A stretch of DNA of 64,000 nucleotides from Spirodela intermedia (lineage: Eukaryota; Streptophyta; Magnoliopsida; Alismatales; Araceae), in NCBI GenBank assembly GCA_902729315.2, contig LR746265.1, positions 1,654,892 through 1,718,891 on the forward strand. Direction: 5' to 3'. The notes beneath the pieces were generated by a model. That model was not told the origin of the DNA. It searched no databases and worked only from the letters and a program-made list of their open reading frames with translations. Positions 32,601 through 44,029 of this stretch are shown piece by piece. Made by a program: the position numbers and the translations under genes. The first letter of the stretch is position 1; every line of letters starts with the position of its first letter.

Positions 32601-34270
32601 AGCAACGAGTCCGCGTCATGTGAGTGGGGCCCGCTGTAGTACGAAAATTGCGTGGCCTCCATCGCTCTGACAGCCACGGCAACGGCCCTCACGTCAATTA
32701 ATAAAGCCCATCGTGGGCCCCAGTGTCCTTCCCGAGACCGCGACGGCCAGTTGACGTCGAGGGAGATTTCCTTTTTTGGGCTTTCACTTTTTATCAAATT
32801 TTGTAAATATTATCGCCGTCATTTTCCTCCGACGGCACCGCTTAATTTTATTATTTTTCGCGCTCTTAATTTTTTTCTGCTCAGCATCATAATAATCGTA
32901 ATTTGCTCAGATATTTCGGACCGAGCTAATTTCGGGGAGATCATTCCAGAAGCTGCCACTTTCAGTAAACCAGCTGGGCCCCACTCACCGCATTATTATT
33001 CCCCAAATCGCATGGTATCTTACTGCGATGAACTACGCATACGGGGAGGGGTGATCAGGATCTTCCTACGCCACCGCGAGTCGCCGTCGCTGAACTGAGA
33101 GTGAAGGAACCACCGGGGAAGAGGACGACGACGGGAGACGGAATTGGCGAAGGAAGGAGGAGCGCCGGATCTCGGAGAAGACTTGACGAGATGCGGATGG
33201 AGTTCTCTGGTACGCATCCATCCCCTATCTCCTCTCTGGCTAATTCCGGCGAGCCGGCGGCACACCGGAGATGAAGAAGAAGAGCAAGCGACGGGAGAAT
33301 GCAGGCAGGTGTATTGCTCTGCGTCGCGAGGCCGCCTCCGTCGTTTCCAGAAAGAGAGACAGAGAGAGGTTCCGCGAAGAAATGGCCACCGCCCATCCCG
33401 CCGACATGGACCCCCACCCTCTCCATTTTCTCTCTCTCTCTCTCGGACAGGAGACGTAAACAACGGAATAAACACCGATCCTCGCCGCGCAGGGCGGGGC
33501 CGTGTCAGAGAGGTACGGCCGCCGAGCAACTCCTCAGGTGGAAGACTGGTGCGGCGTATCCGATCTTTATTCCCCACCGCCGCCCGAACGGCCGGCTCTT
33601 CTACTGTGCCTCTCTTTCACTCTCCCTCCTCCACATCCACATCTTCGGTCGCAGAGACGGCCACATGAAGGTCTCTCTCTCTCTCTCTCTCCCTCCATCC
33701 TTCCGGTGCAGTCTGATGAAGCATGACCTGCCGAGGTGGAAGGAGTGACCTGCGAGGGGCAACCTCCTTTGTGGTACACTGAAAGAAGAGGTACCACCGC
33801 CAATAAATAAAAGCGCCTTCTGTGTTGGCCTGGCAAGAGGCCCCATGTGAAGCCTGCTTGTCCTCGGGCAGGGAAAGAAAGAGCGGGGAGGTGGGGCGCA
33901 GCAGGCCGGCCAGAGAGCTGCTGCTGATTACCAGGGGCCCAGCTGATTAGGGTGGACCGCACGCCGATGGCACATTTCTAAATAAAAAAAGATCAAGGGT
34001 ATTATGCAGTTTTACCAGGCCCTTCGTGTCGAGTCCTCCGCATTTCCACTAACAGGAAAGAGTCGGAAGGAATAAGGCACCGGCGCGAGAAACCGTCGTT
34101 TTATTTATGAGCTCATTTGGTTACTCTTACCGCCTACGGACCAGTGAAGTTACTGTCCACTAGGCGGGAACTAGAGCGCGATTTACGAGGTAGGGTTTGT
34201 TAGAGAGAAATTCCGCACTGCTGGTATCTCAAATATCTAAACCCCGCAAATCTCCGTCGCGGCCGCCCTC
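29660..34270. other. Intergenic region upstream of WCRKC2 and MIR172
   Basis: GC content rises from about 30.9 kb to 34.3 kb and long open frames appear on both strands, but none shows a recognisable domain, and none has a convincing splice model or start context. A pentamer repeat lies at 31334-31384. The right part is the MIR172 promoter region. Confidence 0.45.
31334..31384. repeat. Pentanucleotide array (CAACT/CACCT)
   Basis: About ten 5-bp units: CAACT units flank four central CACCT units. A block of mutated units has spread as a group, typical of recent slippage. Confidence 0.9.
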
Positions 34271-34274
34271 GCGT

Positions 34275-34282
34275 TATAAATA
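34275..34282 (+). promoter_or_regulatory. TATA box of the MIR172 transcription unit
   Basis: TATAAATA in a GC-rich context, about 35 bp before a CT-rich stretch (about 34310-34430) that looks like a transcribed leader. It is the best core promoter between 30 kb and the MIR172 hairpin on the + strand. Confidence 0.6.
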
Positions 34283-34309
34283 CCTCCCCGTAAGCCCCTT
34301 CCGCATCCT

Positions 34310-35400
34310 CACTCTCCTCTCTCGTCTCATCGGTACTGTTCTCCTTCTCCCTGGACTCGTCTCTCTCTCTCTCTCCTCCTCCCTCCCCTTCCCACTCCCT
34401 CCCTTATCCTCTCCGCGGTGCCTTCGTCGTTCCCTCCTGCCGATGGAGAGTTCACGGGGGAGGGATGCCGCAGATCCTCCCCGGGGTGAGGGTTTCCGCA
34501 CGGAATCCGGTGGCACTTGCCTTTCCTTCTCCCCTTCGGGTCCTTGTTGCCATCATCTGATTGGAGGTGAGGGATATCCTTCCATGTTTCGTTGATTTGA
34601 CTGAGAATTTTCATCGCGGAATCCGATCTCCCCCCCGACGAGCACCGTGAGTTTTCGGAGTCCATTTTACCGGCTGCGTCGTCTCCTGCACCCACCGAGT
34701 GGGAGAAAAAGGCAAGAGCGTCGCGGCTCGGAGTGTCGTTCGGCTGTTGGAGGGTAAATTAATCTTACACCCCTTCCCTCCTCAGCTTGGTCCTCTACAT
34801 CTTCTTCCTCCTCCGACCACTCTCTTTTATCATCGGCCTGGAGATTGATCGGGAAGGGGGGGCTGCTGTGGGACACCGTATAGAGTGGGGGGTACAGATT
34901 CCCTGAGCGTGGTGGCCCGCAATGAGTCCTTTCGCTTGACGTTTTTACCAGCAAGGACGTGACATGGTTGAAAGGATGGGAGGACTTGGCATATTAGTAG
35001 TCCAACTATTCTCGTCCTCGCCGCCCTTGGATCCCTCTCTCTCGTCACCTGAAGAATAGCTTGGTGTTCCCTTTCCTTCTCCATCCCAGACAACCACCCT
35101 CCTCTCTCTGTCCCTCCCTTGTGTTTTTCTGCTATGCTTGTTTCATGGTGCTGTTCCTCCTCCCGTCGTGCATGGGGTTGACATTCGAAACAGTCGGTGT
35201 TTGCGGCTGTGGCATCATCAAGATTCACATAGATCGGGCGATAAGCTCATCAGATTCAAAGCGTCGTTGACTGAGATGAGAATCTTGATGATGCTGCATC
35301 GGCAATCGGTGACTAAGTGTTGAGGAATGGTGTACGCGACATGGAATCCTATTTTGGATAAGGTCAGTATTAGTCCTGGATTTCATGACATCCTGCTTCC
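34310..35400 (+). ncRNA. MIR172: Probable pri-miR172 transcript
   Basis: Putative extent only: start placed about 30 bp after the TATA box, end not defined. The leader is pyrimidine-rich. Plausible splice donors are at 34567 (GTGAGG after TTGGAG) and 34754 (GTAAAT after a GGAG). The transcript would contain a 50-codon ORF at 34443-34595 before the hairpin. Open frames on the minus strand here have no family match. Confidence 0.5.
35192..35314 (+). ncRNA. MIR172: MIR172 precursor hairpin
   Basis: MicroRNA precursor of the conserved miR172 family, which represses AP2/TOE-type transcription factors and so controls flowering time, phase change and floral organ identity. The mature sequence is on the 3' arm at 35279-35299; it contains GAATCTTGATGATGCTGCAT and starts with A, identical to the miR172a/b type. 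The star strand on the 5' arm is at about 35209-35229 and contains GCATCATCAAGATTCACA, the usual miR172* form. Fifteen consecutive pairs (35212-35226 with 35280-35294) are perfect and the next three are G-C or G-U. Lower-stem pairing continues through TTGC/GCAA and AGTC/GACT, giving a foldback of about 123 nt with a 50-nt terminal region. Mature-arm placement, duplex and flanking stem all agree with the family. The overlapping small ORFs here are shadows. Confidence 0.95.
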
Positions 35401-38400
35401 TTGACTTATTTGTTCGCCTCTATCCTCTCTCTCTACTTCTTCTCTTTCTCTTCGTGTATGGCTTTCCTCTTGCATTTTTTCATTTTAGATCTCACTGTAC
35501 CCTGCTTGAGGGGACTTCAAAGCACCAACCAGCTATACCTTCTATTTTGCGACTAATTGGGCTTCTCCGTAGGAATGAGTATATCCTAAAAATAATACCT
35601 ATGCAGGGGCTCAATGGATTTCGATTTCAGTTTCCTTCTTATGTCTATATCCATATTACGTATTTCCTTTTTTCTGCATAAAACACGGAACGAATTGCTG
35701 TTGATGACGACAACTGTTTATGAAGTCGAATTCCGCCAATCCTTTTGTGATTCGATGTGTTGATCTTCGTGTGAACTTTATGTTTATTTTCATTCTCGTC
35801 CCTTGACTGAACATAAAATAGTCATGTTGTTTCTGGCATCCTAAATTCCATTGTTCTTAAATGTAATATAAGTGCTCATCTCAACTATTATGCGACTATT
35901 GAAGGATAATGACCAAAGAATGAGAGCAAAAGTCACCTCATTCGTCAAAAAATATGTGGACTGGTAGAAAAACGTTCATCAATTTATCAATTTTTTTTAT
36001 TATGATCCATTTTTTGCCAAACCAACTATTCCTCGGCCACCTCTGGTATTTGATTCCAATAAACTTCACTGGATTACTTTTTATCATAGTAAATTTAGTT
36101 GAAAGTATTCTAAAAATAAAAGGGTATGGTGGCTATTTGTCCATTGGTGCTTTTCTAATAATTTCCTTATTTCTTCATCAATAGTCTAATGCGATCATCT
36201 ACCAAATACAATGGCAAAAGGACTCACTAGTCATATCTGGTGTGTTACATTCAAATCAAGAGCAAGGGTAACTCATTGACAACTTGACTTCAAAACCTTC
36301 AAACCCACACTCACTAAAGTAGTCTTTTTTGTATGTGAGGGCAATGTTCACAAGACAAATCTTGAAGATTGGATTGTATACCAAAGCCTTTAGAAATCTA
36401 ACATCTCTCTCCCTCTGCGCGCACACACACACACACGCACACACACACGCACACACTCACGCATGCATGCACTTTCATTCAATGACTAATAAATGCTCAA
36501 GTAATGTGCATTATACCTCTTCTCAGTCGTTTTCATGCTCAGGCTGTCCATGACCTACACACACACACATTCCATCTCTCCTTGTCTCTCTCCACAACAC
36601 CCCTTTTCCTAGGACACATTGCAGAACGATAACTTTACCTTTGCTTGATTTCCGTCAGAGGACAGAGGAAGGGAATGTGTTTGTTTATACAAGGTGATAG
36701 ACGTTCAAATCTTTATATATGTCTTTTGACATGCAAGAACATAAACACAACTGTTCTCTCAAATATTCCAGTAGTCATGAAGCTTCTCTATCTCTTATAT
36801 TTTGAACATAATACAGGTCATGAAGTTCAATCAATTTTAACAACATTATGACAACAATGAGATCACCCACAAAATGTGTACCTTTTTTCATATTGTTTTG
36901 ATTTGATGCTCTATCACGCCCCTAAGTTATAGTCAAAATAGAAGGGGACATATTAAATCTATACTAGTAAGATGTCATATAACACGTCAACTTTTCAGTC
37001 ATAATTTGATGTGTATGTTCTATTAACTTGTTATAATTGTATTTTCTTTCATTATCTAATGCATTGTAGAGAGATAATCAACAATAAGTGAAAGGTTAAA
37101 ACCATATAATGGTGTTTGGCCAAAAGAGAGTTGCAATAAAAAGGTTGACATTAAGGAAGGTTTTCTTATTCTTTAGTTGTTATCCTTCGATTATTGCATA
37201 ACTGTTGACATGGACAATATGGATTACATTTGGTAACATGTGAATCTGAGGATCCTAGATACATCGTGACAATTTTGTGTTAAGTCAAAGGACAACATTG
37301 AAGATAAGTATAAAGGTAGTTCACATAGATTAGCACATAATCACAAAGCAATGTCCATAATTAAAATAACCAAAACATGTGAACTTTTTAAAAAATCATT
37401 GATCTTTTGTAAAACAGAGGAAATATACCAAATGGATATAAAGAGAACAAGAAAATTACAATCCAAATATTAGGAAATTGAAGGCCATTGTGCATATGAA
37501 TAGTTATTCTCGTTTGAATGACTAAGTCTTGTAGTGAAGCTTAGTGAGTGGAAAAAAAGAAGGTATAGCTCGTTTTTGTTACATAGTCCTCTCAATCAAT
37601 TCATAGCAAGTTATGAAATGAAAAAGGATGAGAAAAGCCATCATTGATCTAATAAGTAATGAAATTAAAGAGATAATGCTCATAATTCACACTTAAATGG
37701 ATGAAAAAATGAGAGCAAAATGCATAGAGGTCATTCTATGTCACAAGTTAACTAATTTAGATATACTTGGAACTACTCACCAATATTGTGCATTTATTCC
37801 CAGTAATTGTTCTTAGCCTGAACCTACATTGTCGCACCCATTTAAATAACATGCCCTCTTATCCTTGACATAAGGAAATGAATTCTTGGTCAAACAAAGA
37901 AAGAATGGCAAGTAGGAATTTACATTTTCTCGTTTTGAATTTGTGTGATTTTTGACAATAGACTAACGACCATATCGACTCTACTATCAAAACTTAGTTA
38001 TATATCTTAGTTACATTATTAATTTACATTACTAATTCTGACCGATAGTTTTGGTATCCTAAGATATCTTAGTTATATATTTCACATTTAAAAATATGTT
38101 ATATAAATCATATTTAAATTATTATGAGACTTCAATCCATCTTATTGACATGCATGCGACCAACTGAAGCTACCGGGCCTTTCCCCACATCACTCCTTGG
38201 CTTCTCCCGTCAGCCGGCGTGCGTCATCTCCTTGCCTTTGGCCACGCGTCATCTCCTGTTCTTGTCGATATGGGACCCGCCACATCAAATAGAATCCCGC
38301 TGAACCAACAATCTCCTTCCCCCTCGATTATTTTCTGATGTGCCCTGGTGAGCGTCGAGAGCCAGGCGACTTGCGGCTGGCCAGCTCACACTCTTCACCC

Positions 38401-38540
38401 CAGCACCCCGGGACCCCAGCGTAGGCTGCCCAGGCCTACAGATGGATTCGAACGGCTGGATACGCTCTCGGACGCGCGGGCGATTGTCCGCATCGTCCCT
38501 TCAAGAGGCGCCACGATTTCGAACGGGCCAGGGCGTATTA
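35330..38540. other. AT-rich spacer between MIR172 and the KINB3 leader
   Basis: Low-complexity AT-rich DNA with an AC microsatellite at about 36421-36458. No coding region, RNA gene or intact mobile element is supported. Confidence 0.55.
36421..36458. repeat. AC microsatellite, interrupted
   Basis: CA dinucleotide run with GC interruptions; it creates a Cys/Val ORF on the minus strand and a His/Thr ORF on the plus strand, neither of which is a gene. Confidence 0.9.
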
Positions 38541-38548
38541 ATCTCGCA

Positions 38549-38556
38549 TATAAATA
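38549..38556 (+). promoter_or_regulatory. TATA box upstream of the KINB3 leader
   Basis: ATATAAAT in GCATATAAATACG. About 150 bp downstream there is a donor-like GTAAAG at 38698, which would fit a spliced leader. Confidence 0.5.
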
Positions 38557-38579
38557 CGTCGCCATCGCTATGAGACACG

Positions 38580-39985
38580 AGGTGGTGTTATCTTCTGCTC
38601 ACGTCGAGGACGCCTCTCCAGGGGGAGGAAATTTGGTCGCCTCCCTGCTTCCTCGTCGAGAACCAGAAACTAGACTTCCGCCCCTGCGCTTCTCCGGGTA
38701 AAGCTCATTTTATTTTTCCCTGAATAATTCTTCATTTTGTATGTGGGATTCTAGGGCATAAGTAGGCGGTGTCTCTCGTGGGGAGCGGAAATGGAGAGGG
38801 GGCGAGGAGGCGAGGAGGCGGCTCCGGCTGCATTGCGTCTTCCTCTGTTCTTCGTCAGGTAATTTAGTTCAGTTTCTACTGCCACCCAGGACCGATAGAA
38901 ATTTCACGTCTCTTTCGACTTTTTGTCTACTTTGCCATAATGCGGCGGGGTTTTCCGTTTTTCCACCTGGGCTACTATGTCAAGTCTGTTCCCTCTCACA
39001 CGAATCGTGGATCGCTTCATTCTTGGATTTTCCCCTCGTTGTTTCGTGGATGATGGTCCAGATTGCAAGCTCCAGACCTCTCCTTGAGTGCTTCTGACCA
39101 TCAAACAATAAAGGGATTTCCAAAGATTTTTTTTCTTTTTCTCACTAGTCCTCTAGAGAAATATTCACGCTCCCCATGTTTTAAGGCACTCATTCATCTT
39201 CCCCAAAGATACTGAGATACGATGAAAACCAACTGTGTCTATATTTTACGTAAAAAACCTCACTTCAGCCCGTTTTATTCATATTTACTAGGTATTTCTT
39301 TGTTCAGAGGGATTTCTCACTTGTATCCAGCTTAGAAATTCCTCTTTTATTTTTCTATTTTCCTCAAAAAACAACTAGCTCGTGTGAGGCCTGGAATTTT
39401 TTTGTTTTCTGCTTTCCAACGATTCTCAAATCATTCCGTGGCTGATAATTTTGACCACCATTGTTTACAACTCTTTCCTCTTTGTTATATATTTCTGGAT
39501 CAAAATTTATCTCAAGTCCACAAGTCTTGCTCTCCAACCTGCCAATTAACACGCGCATTTCATGAGTTTAGTAACTCATCGACTCTTGGGTTCGGGAGTT
39601 CACGTCTCGTGTACTAGTGCGGCCATAATTCCCCAGATGGTTTCTACCACCGAAAGTGACTGCCTAACATTAACTTTTGAGCTGCTTCTAGAAAGTTCAT
39701 GTGGCAACACAGATGCCAATCAAACAGAAAGCCCTGTAGATTCTTCCGGTAAAGGAAGGCCTCCATTCGCAATTTCTATGGATTTTCCGAGGAGTTTGAT
39801 GACTTCTTTACAAGTATGCGAATCGCCTGTCTGATTGATTCCTTGGGGGGGAGGTGGATGATCCCTCCCCGTTTACCCTCTTCGTGAGTTCAGAAATTTC
39901 ACCTTACTCTCTATTTTTGTTTCTTTAATGTTGGTGGGTGGCTAGGCGAACCCACCCATTGCTATTCTCCCTTCCCTCAACCGAG

Positions 39986-40016
<31 letters not shown>

Positions 40017-40309
40017 CAGCCTCGATTTGTTTGAAGCCTAAGTAGATTGGATAGAACCTAAGAAAATGGGCAACTATTTCAGCTTTACTCTTGTGTCAGT
40101 CTTACGGGGGGCATCACCCCGTCACCTACACCTTATCGAGTGCTCGAGCAGGGTCGGACACCGAAACTGTATTCAGACTAGCCAAACCGAAGCTGGGTTC
40201 TCATATTTTCATGTCTAACATTATCGGGCCTTTAAATATTTTCATGTGTTCCACCAGACTGATTGGCATCCTCGGGACTATCTGTTGACCACCTGTGAAG
40301 CTCAGGATC
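38580..40309 (+). other. Probable spliced 5' leader of KINB3
   Basis: The interval from the TATA box to the KINB3 ATG contains donor-like sites at about 38698 and 38868 and a CT run at about 39991-40017. The short ORFs at 38348, 38790 and 39562 match no family I recognise. It could instead be an unrelated non-coding transcript. Confidence 0.35.
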
Positions 40310-40811
40310 ATGGGAGATGACCACCACCATTATCGAGTAAGTACGAGGCCTTGTGGCCATGGAGGATACGTTCTTTTCTGAGTTCCTATTCTCCCCACTC
40401 ATCCTGCATGCATATTTGGGCTATCGCAGGAGGACGTGAATTTGGTGCGATTTGAGGGGCCCTGGTCCCCTGACTCGACCTACGATAATCCCCTCCCTGG
40501 GGACGAAGACGAAGGTCGGGCTCTGCCGTTTGTTCCCCCTCAACTGCAGCGCCCTTTGCTGGGCGCCGCCGCCGCCAGAGATGCCCAGGGAGATCTCCCG
40601 CTGCCACCGAGCGCCGTCCTGAACCACCTCTACGTAGAGGGACAGAGACAGCCCGAGGTCAGTCGTCGCTCTCAGCATCACCCACCGCTTCCACTCCAAG
40701 TACGTCAGCGTCGTTCTTTACAAACCTGCTCGGAGGAGGGGGGGCTTGAGGGCCTTAAATGTTCTTGTCGATCAGAGAAACATCCGACAAGTGTCGAGCT
40801 TTTGTCCGTAA
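40310..40811 (+). pseudogene. KINB3: SnRK1 regulatory subunit beta-3 (KINB3/AKINbeta3), frame broken by an extra base
   Basis: Plant-specific short beta subunit of the SnRK1 energy-sensing kinase, carrying only the C-terminal association domain. Exon 1 is 40310-40336 (MGDDHHHYR); exon 2 starts at 40430 after a TCGCAG acceptor and reads EDVNLVRFEGPWSP, FVPPQLQRPLLG and AVLNHLYVEGQRQP in frame. At 40655 an extra G moves the conserved continuation RSVVALSITHRFHSKYVSVV-LYKPARRRG into another frame (40656 onward). That frame stays open to the stop at 40809-40811, adding about 20 unexpected residues after a seven-G run at 40738-40744; with one G fewer it would stop right after RRRGA, the length typical of the family. 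All the parts of a functional protein are present, so a sequencing or assembly error is as likely as real decay. Unbroken frame ends at 40837 without the ASC domain. Confidence 0.85.
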
Positions 40812-41235
40812 TCCTCACGGTTTCGCTCGCGGGTTGACTTTTGGTGGGGAGATAAGTCAACCCGGAGGAAGCCCGCTTTAAAAAGTCCAACGTGAGGCGA
40901 TGAGTTGGGGGCCTTTGTGAGGGAAAGCGGCGGGTGGGAGTAAATGTGGTGCACGAGCTTCCCCTCCCCCTCCCGCTCTGCATGGCCAAACCGGGGTCGG
41001 GGTGGGGTGGATTTCCTCCGAGCTCTGCTTGCTAGCGATGAGCTGTTCCTCTTCACGGGCCTATTCAATACGCCCGTTCATTGGGGGAGGAGGAGGAGGA
41101 GGAGAAAGAGGACGGGGAAATGCTCGCTGGCTCTCCTTGTATTAATATAGCAACCCCTTCTCTTTCCTCATGCAGACGAGAAGAAGCCCAGGAAGAGAAG
41201 AGAAGAGAAGCCCTTCTCTTTCTTTCGCCTTGTAA
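40812..41235 (+). promoter_or_regulatory. Promoter region of the IDA-like peptide gene
   Basis: The 424-bp interval contains a TATA-like TATTAATATAG at about 41140-41150, followed by a leader of about 60-80 bp to the ATG at 41236. A GGA-rich run is at 41085-41103. Confidence 0.5.
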
Positions 41236-41541
41236 ATGTCTCCTCTCCTCTCCGTGGCCTTGCTGCTCTTCCTCCTCTTCTCCTCACCAGCCCAGCCCGC
41301 CCCCTCAGCTAGGGTCTCCCCCGCGAGCCCTCCTCCTCCTCCTCCTCCACCATCGCCCCCCAAGGCGTACGCGATGATCGGATTCCTCCCCGGCCGCAAG
41401 CGGCACGGCTTCCGCGCAGGGGAGGCGGAGGGCTGCATGCCGAAGGAATTCCGCCCGCCGCCGTCGGCTCCCAGCCGATACGCCAACTACCACACGCTCG
41501 GCGCCGTCGTGTGTTCTCCGGCGAGGCGGGGCGAGCCGTGA
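41236..41541 (+). CDS. Small secreted peptide precursor, IDA-like candidate
   Basis: A 101-residue intronless ORF. Residues 1 to about 24 form a classical signal peptide (MSPLLSVALLLFLLFSSPAQ). A proline-rich stretch of eight Pro follows at about 32-39. The C-terminal part contains CMPKEFRPPPSAPSRYANYH, which aligns with the conserved PIP motif of IDA/IDA-like abscission peptides (PK, then a few residues, then PPSAPS, a basic residue and a nearby Asn). The PPSAPSR core is exact; the residues after it (YANYH instead of RHN) are not canonical, and the peptide continues for another 18 residues. IDA peptides are perceived by HAESA-type receptor kinases in organ abscission and root emergence. A TATA-like box lies upstream. 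It may instead belong to another secreted Pro-rich peptide family. Confidence 0.55.
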   Translation: MSPLLSVALLLFLLFSSPAQPAPSARVSPASPPPPPPPPSPPKAYAMIGFLPGRKRHGFRAGEAEGCMPKEFRPPPSAPSRYANYHTLGAVVCSPARRGEP

Positions 41542-42166
41542 CGGCCGTGGACGTCCCTCGTCCGCCGGCTCCGACGAAGTCTGAGGGAGGATTCCGGGTG
41601 GCTGGCGATCAATACGCTCGTGCATGGGCATCTCTCTGTCGTATATAGTTATTTATATATTTTTTTTTCTTCACAACTCCCGAAGACATGTAGCATTGAG
41701 CTGAGACGCTGTTCGATCAATGAAATAAGTACTACCATATTTCGCTCGTTGAAGGCTCTTCTCCTCTCCTCTCTCTCTCTCCCACCCTTACGTTCCCAGC
41801 GTATCCAGCTTCGTGTGGCTGCGGGGGGGACGTAGGAACGGATGCCCGAGCTTTAAGAGGAATCACGAGTCGCCTGCATGGCGGGGGGAACAGCGCGGCG
41901 GTGGGAGGGCCCATGATGGGACACCCCGCCCCGATGGGACCCCGCTATTGTGCCGCGCGGCGCGCTGACCATGAGGCCGGCGGTGGCCGTGGTTTCGGCT
42001 CTTTGGCTCCTGCCGAGAAGCCCCCCTCCCGCTGCAGATGATGGCTGGGAGACTGGGTCAGAAGAAGAGGTCTTCTTATGCTTCCAGAGAGATCCGACAG
42101 AAACCACACAAAGTAGAGAAAGTAATTCACACCTTCACAACCAGATATCTTCCTCAAAGAGAGTAC

Positions 42167-42213
<47 letters not shown>

Positions 42214-42589
42214 GAAGAAGAGGAGAGAGGTCATCTCCCACCACTAAAACCCACTTAATGTCACCGCTCACCATTACTGATCCCCTGTCAAGGCGTATTA
42301 ACATGGAAATGCCCATTTTTTTAATAAGACTATTTCACATCCTCATCCAAAATAATATCATTAAAAATTACGTATTTTCTCTTTTATTCATTTTATTTTA
42401 TTTAAAATCCGATTTGTTCTGTGCCCCAGCCACGCTGCTTTCACCTGACCGCGAGAAGCAGCTGGAGGGGGGGAGACGAGTATAATCGCTTGACCGTTGC
42501 GAGCACGGGTACGAGCTCGTAAGAAGGGAACCCTTCTCGCGCGGCCGCCCCAGGGCTTCACTGCCCGTTCAATCCCCCCTGCTCTCGCC
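41542..42589. promoter_or_regulatory. Upstream region of ARP9 with a GA microsatellite
   Basis: Includes the 3' region of the peptide gene and a GA run at about 42173-42210, some 380 bp before the ARP9 start. The arginine/glutamate-repeat ORFs are products of that run. Confidence 0.5.
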
Positions 42590-43964
42590 ATGGTTCTTCC
42601 GTCGCCTTCACTTCCCTTCGACTCGCTGATCTCGCACTCCCTCTTCTGTGCCCTGACGTGTTTTCCCTCCGTTTACAGGATTATTTGAGAATGATCAACC
42701 CTTCTCAGCTGATGGTCGAGCGAGGCTCGAATCTGGTCGTCATAAACCCAGGTGCCAGGACCTCAATGCCCGCTTAATCTTGGCACAATGTCTTATTGGG
42801 TTTGGTGTGCAGCTGGGTTTTTTTCTGGAGAGTCGCTAAGTTCGTCTGCGAGGTTTTTATGCTTTCCGGCGTGAACTATTTTGTTCGGCGAATTTAGACG
42901 TGCGAAGGCGGGGAAACTATTTTTCCTTCATTTGATTTTTTTTTGCGTTCCATTCTTCCGTTGCCTTCGGGGGACAAGTTTCTTGTGACCCTGCCACGTA
43001 CCATTTTTTCACCTCAGTTTCCATTGTCTGTGCCGAAGGTTCTGCAAATGTTCGTATAGGCTTGGCTGGGGAACAGACGCCTTTCAACGTTCCCCACTGT
43101 ATTGCGCGGCACCTGAAGGGATCCCAGGCGTCTGACTTTACAATGATAGATCAGGTAAAGTCATCATTTTCTAGCTTTCACTTTTACGACGGTGTAGTGC
43201 ATTATTAATGCCATATGTCAATTAGTCGACCCTTTTCGTTTTTTCTTCATCGTGTGGTACTGTCTGACATTTGTTTTCAGCCTCTAAACCCCCAGACAAC
43301 ATATGCTCAAAAATTTGAACGTGAGGAGGTTTACAAAAGTGTAAGAAAAAGCTGAATTCTTTTTCAGGTTTTTTTTCCACTTCGTTTTAACTATATAATA
43401 ATCTGTAGATTGCGTCGTCAATGAATGTTCGTTTTATTGATGAAGACGCGGAGGACAGCCCTTTTCCACGCAAGGTACACTGAGCTGCTGACCTGGTAGA
43501 TGATCATTTGAGCTATTCTGCTGGCAGCTGTCAGCAGTACTATTTTTAGTAAGTTTGCTCCATATGGTTAAGGAAAACAGCATTCGACTAATGTTGAGCA
43601 GTACTAATATTTTCTCTTCATAATGAGGAATAAGAAGCAATTAAGAAATGAAGAGAGAACGTTGAGTTTTTTGATATATTTTTCTCTCTAGTCATGTCGT
43701 ACACCCTCGCTTAAAAATGATAATTCCGTGAAAATGTGATATGCCTAATTATTCTCATCATAACCCAATGCATTCTTTCTGTACCCCAATGTTCTTCATA
43801 AAACAAGTTGGACAGTGGAGGCGTGGATATTGAAGCCCAATAGCTAGTATCATGTTCCCCAATAGCTGGGGGAAACCCTTGACTTAGTAGTAGCTTATAC
43901 AAAATGTCAATTGGCAAACAAAGGGTGTGATAGACACTCAGAAATTCATACCAGTCAGAAAATA

Positions 43965-44029
<65 letters not shown>

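Noticed and set aside
33020-33577. Long ORFs in the GC-rich 30.9-33.7 kb stretch (both strands)
   Set aside because: High GC lowers stop-codon frequency; the products are Arg/Ser/Pro-rich without any recognisable domain or splice model.
35061-35323. Plus-strand ORFs overlapping the MIR172 hairpin
   Set aside because: Explained by the microRNA precursor; no protein family similarity.
38348-38701. 117-residue plus-strand ORF before the KINB3 gene
   Set aside because: It spans a TATA box and a likely leader; no recognised domain.
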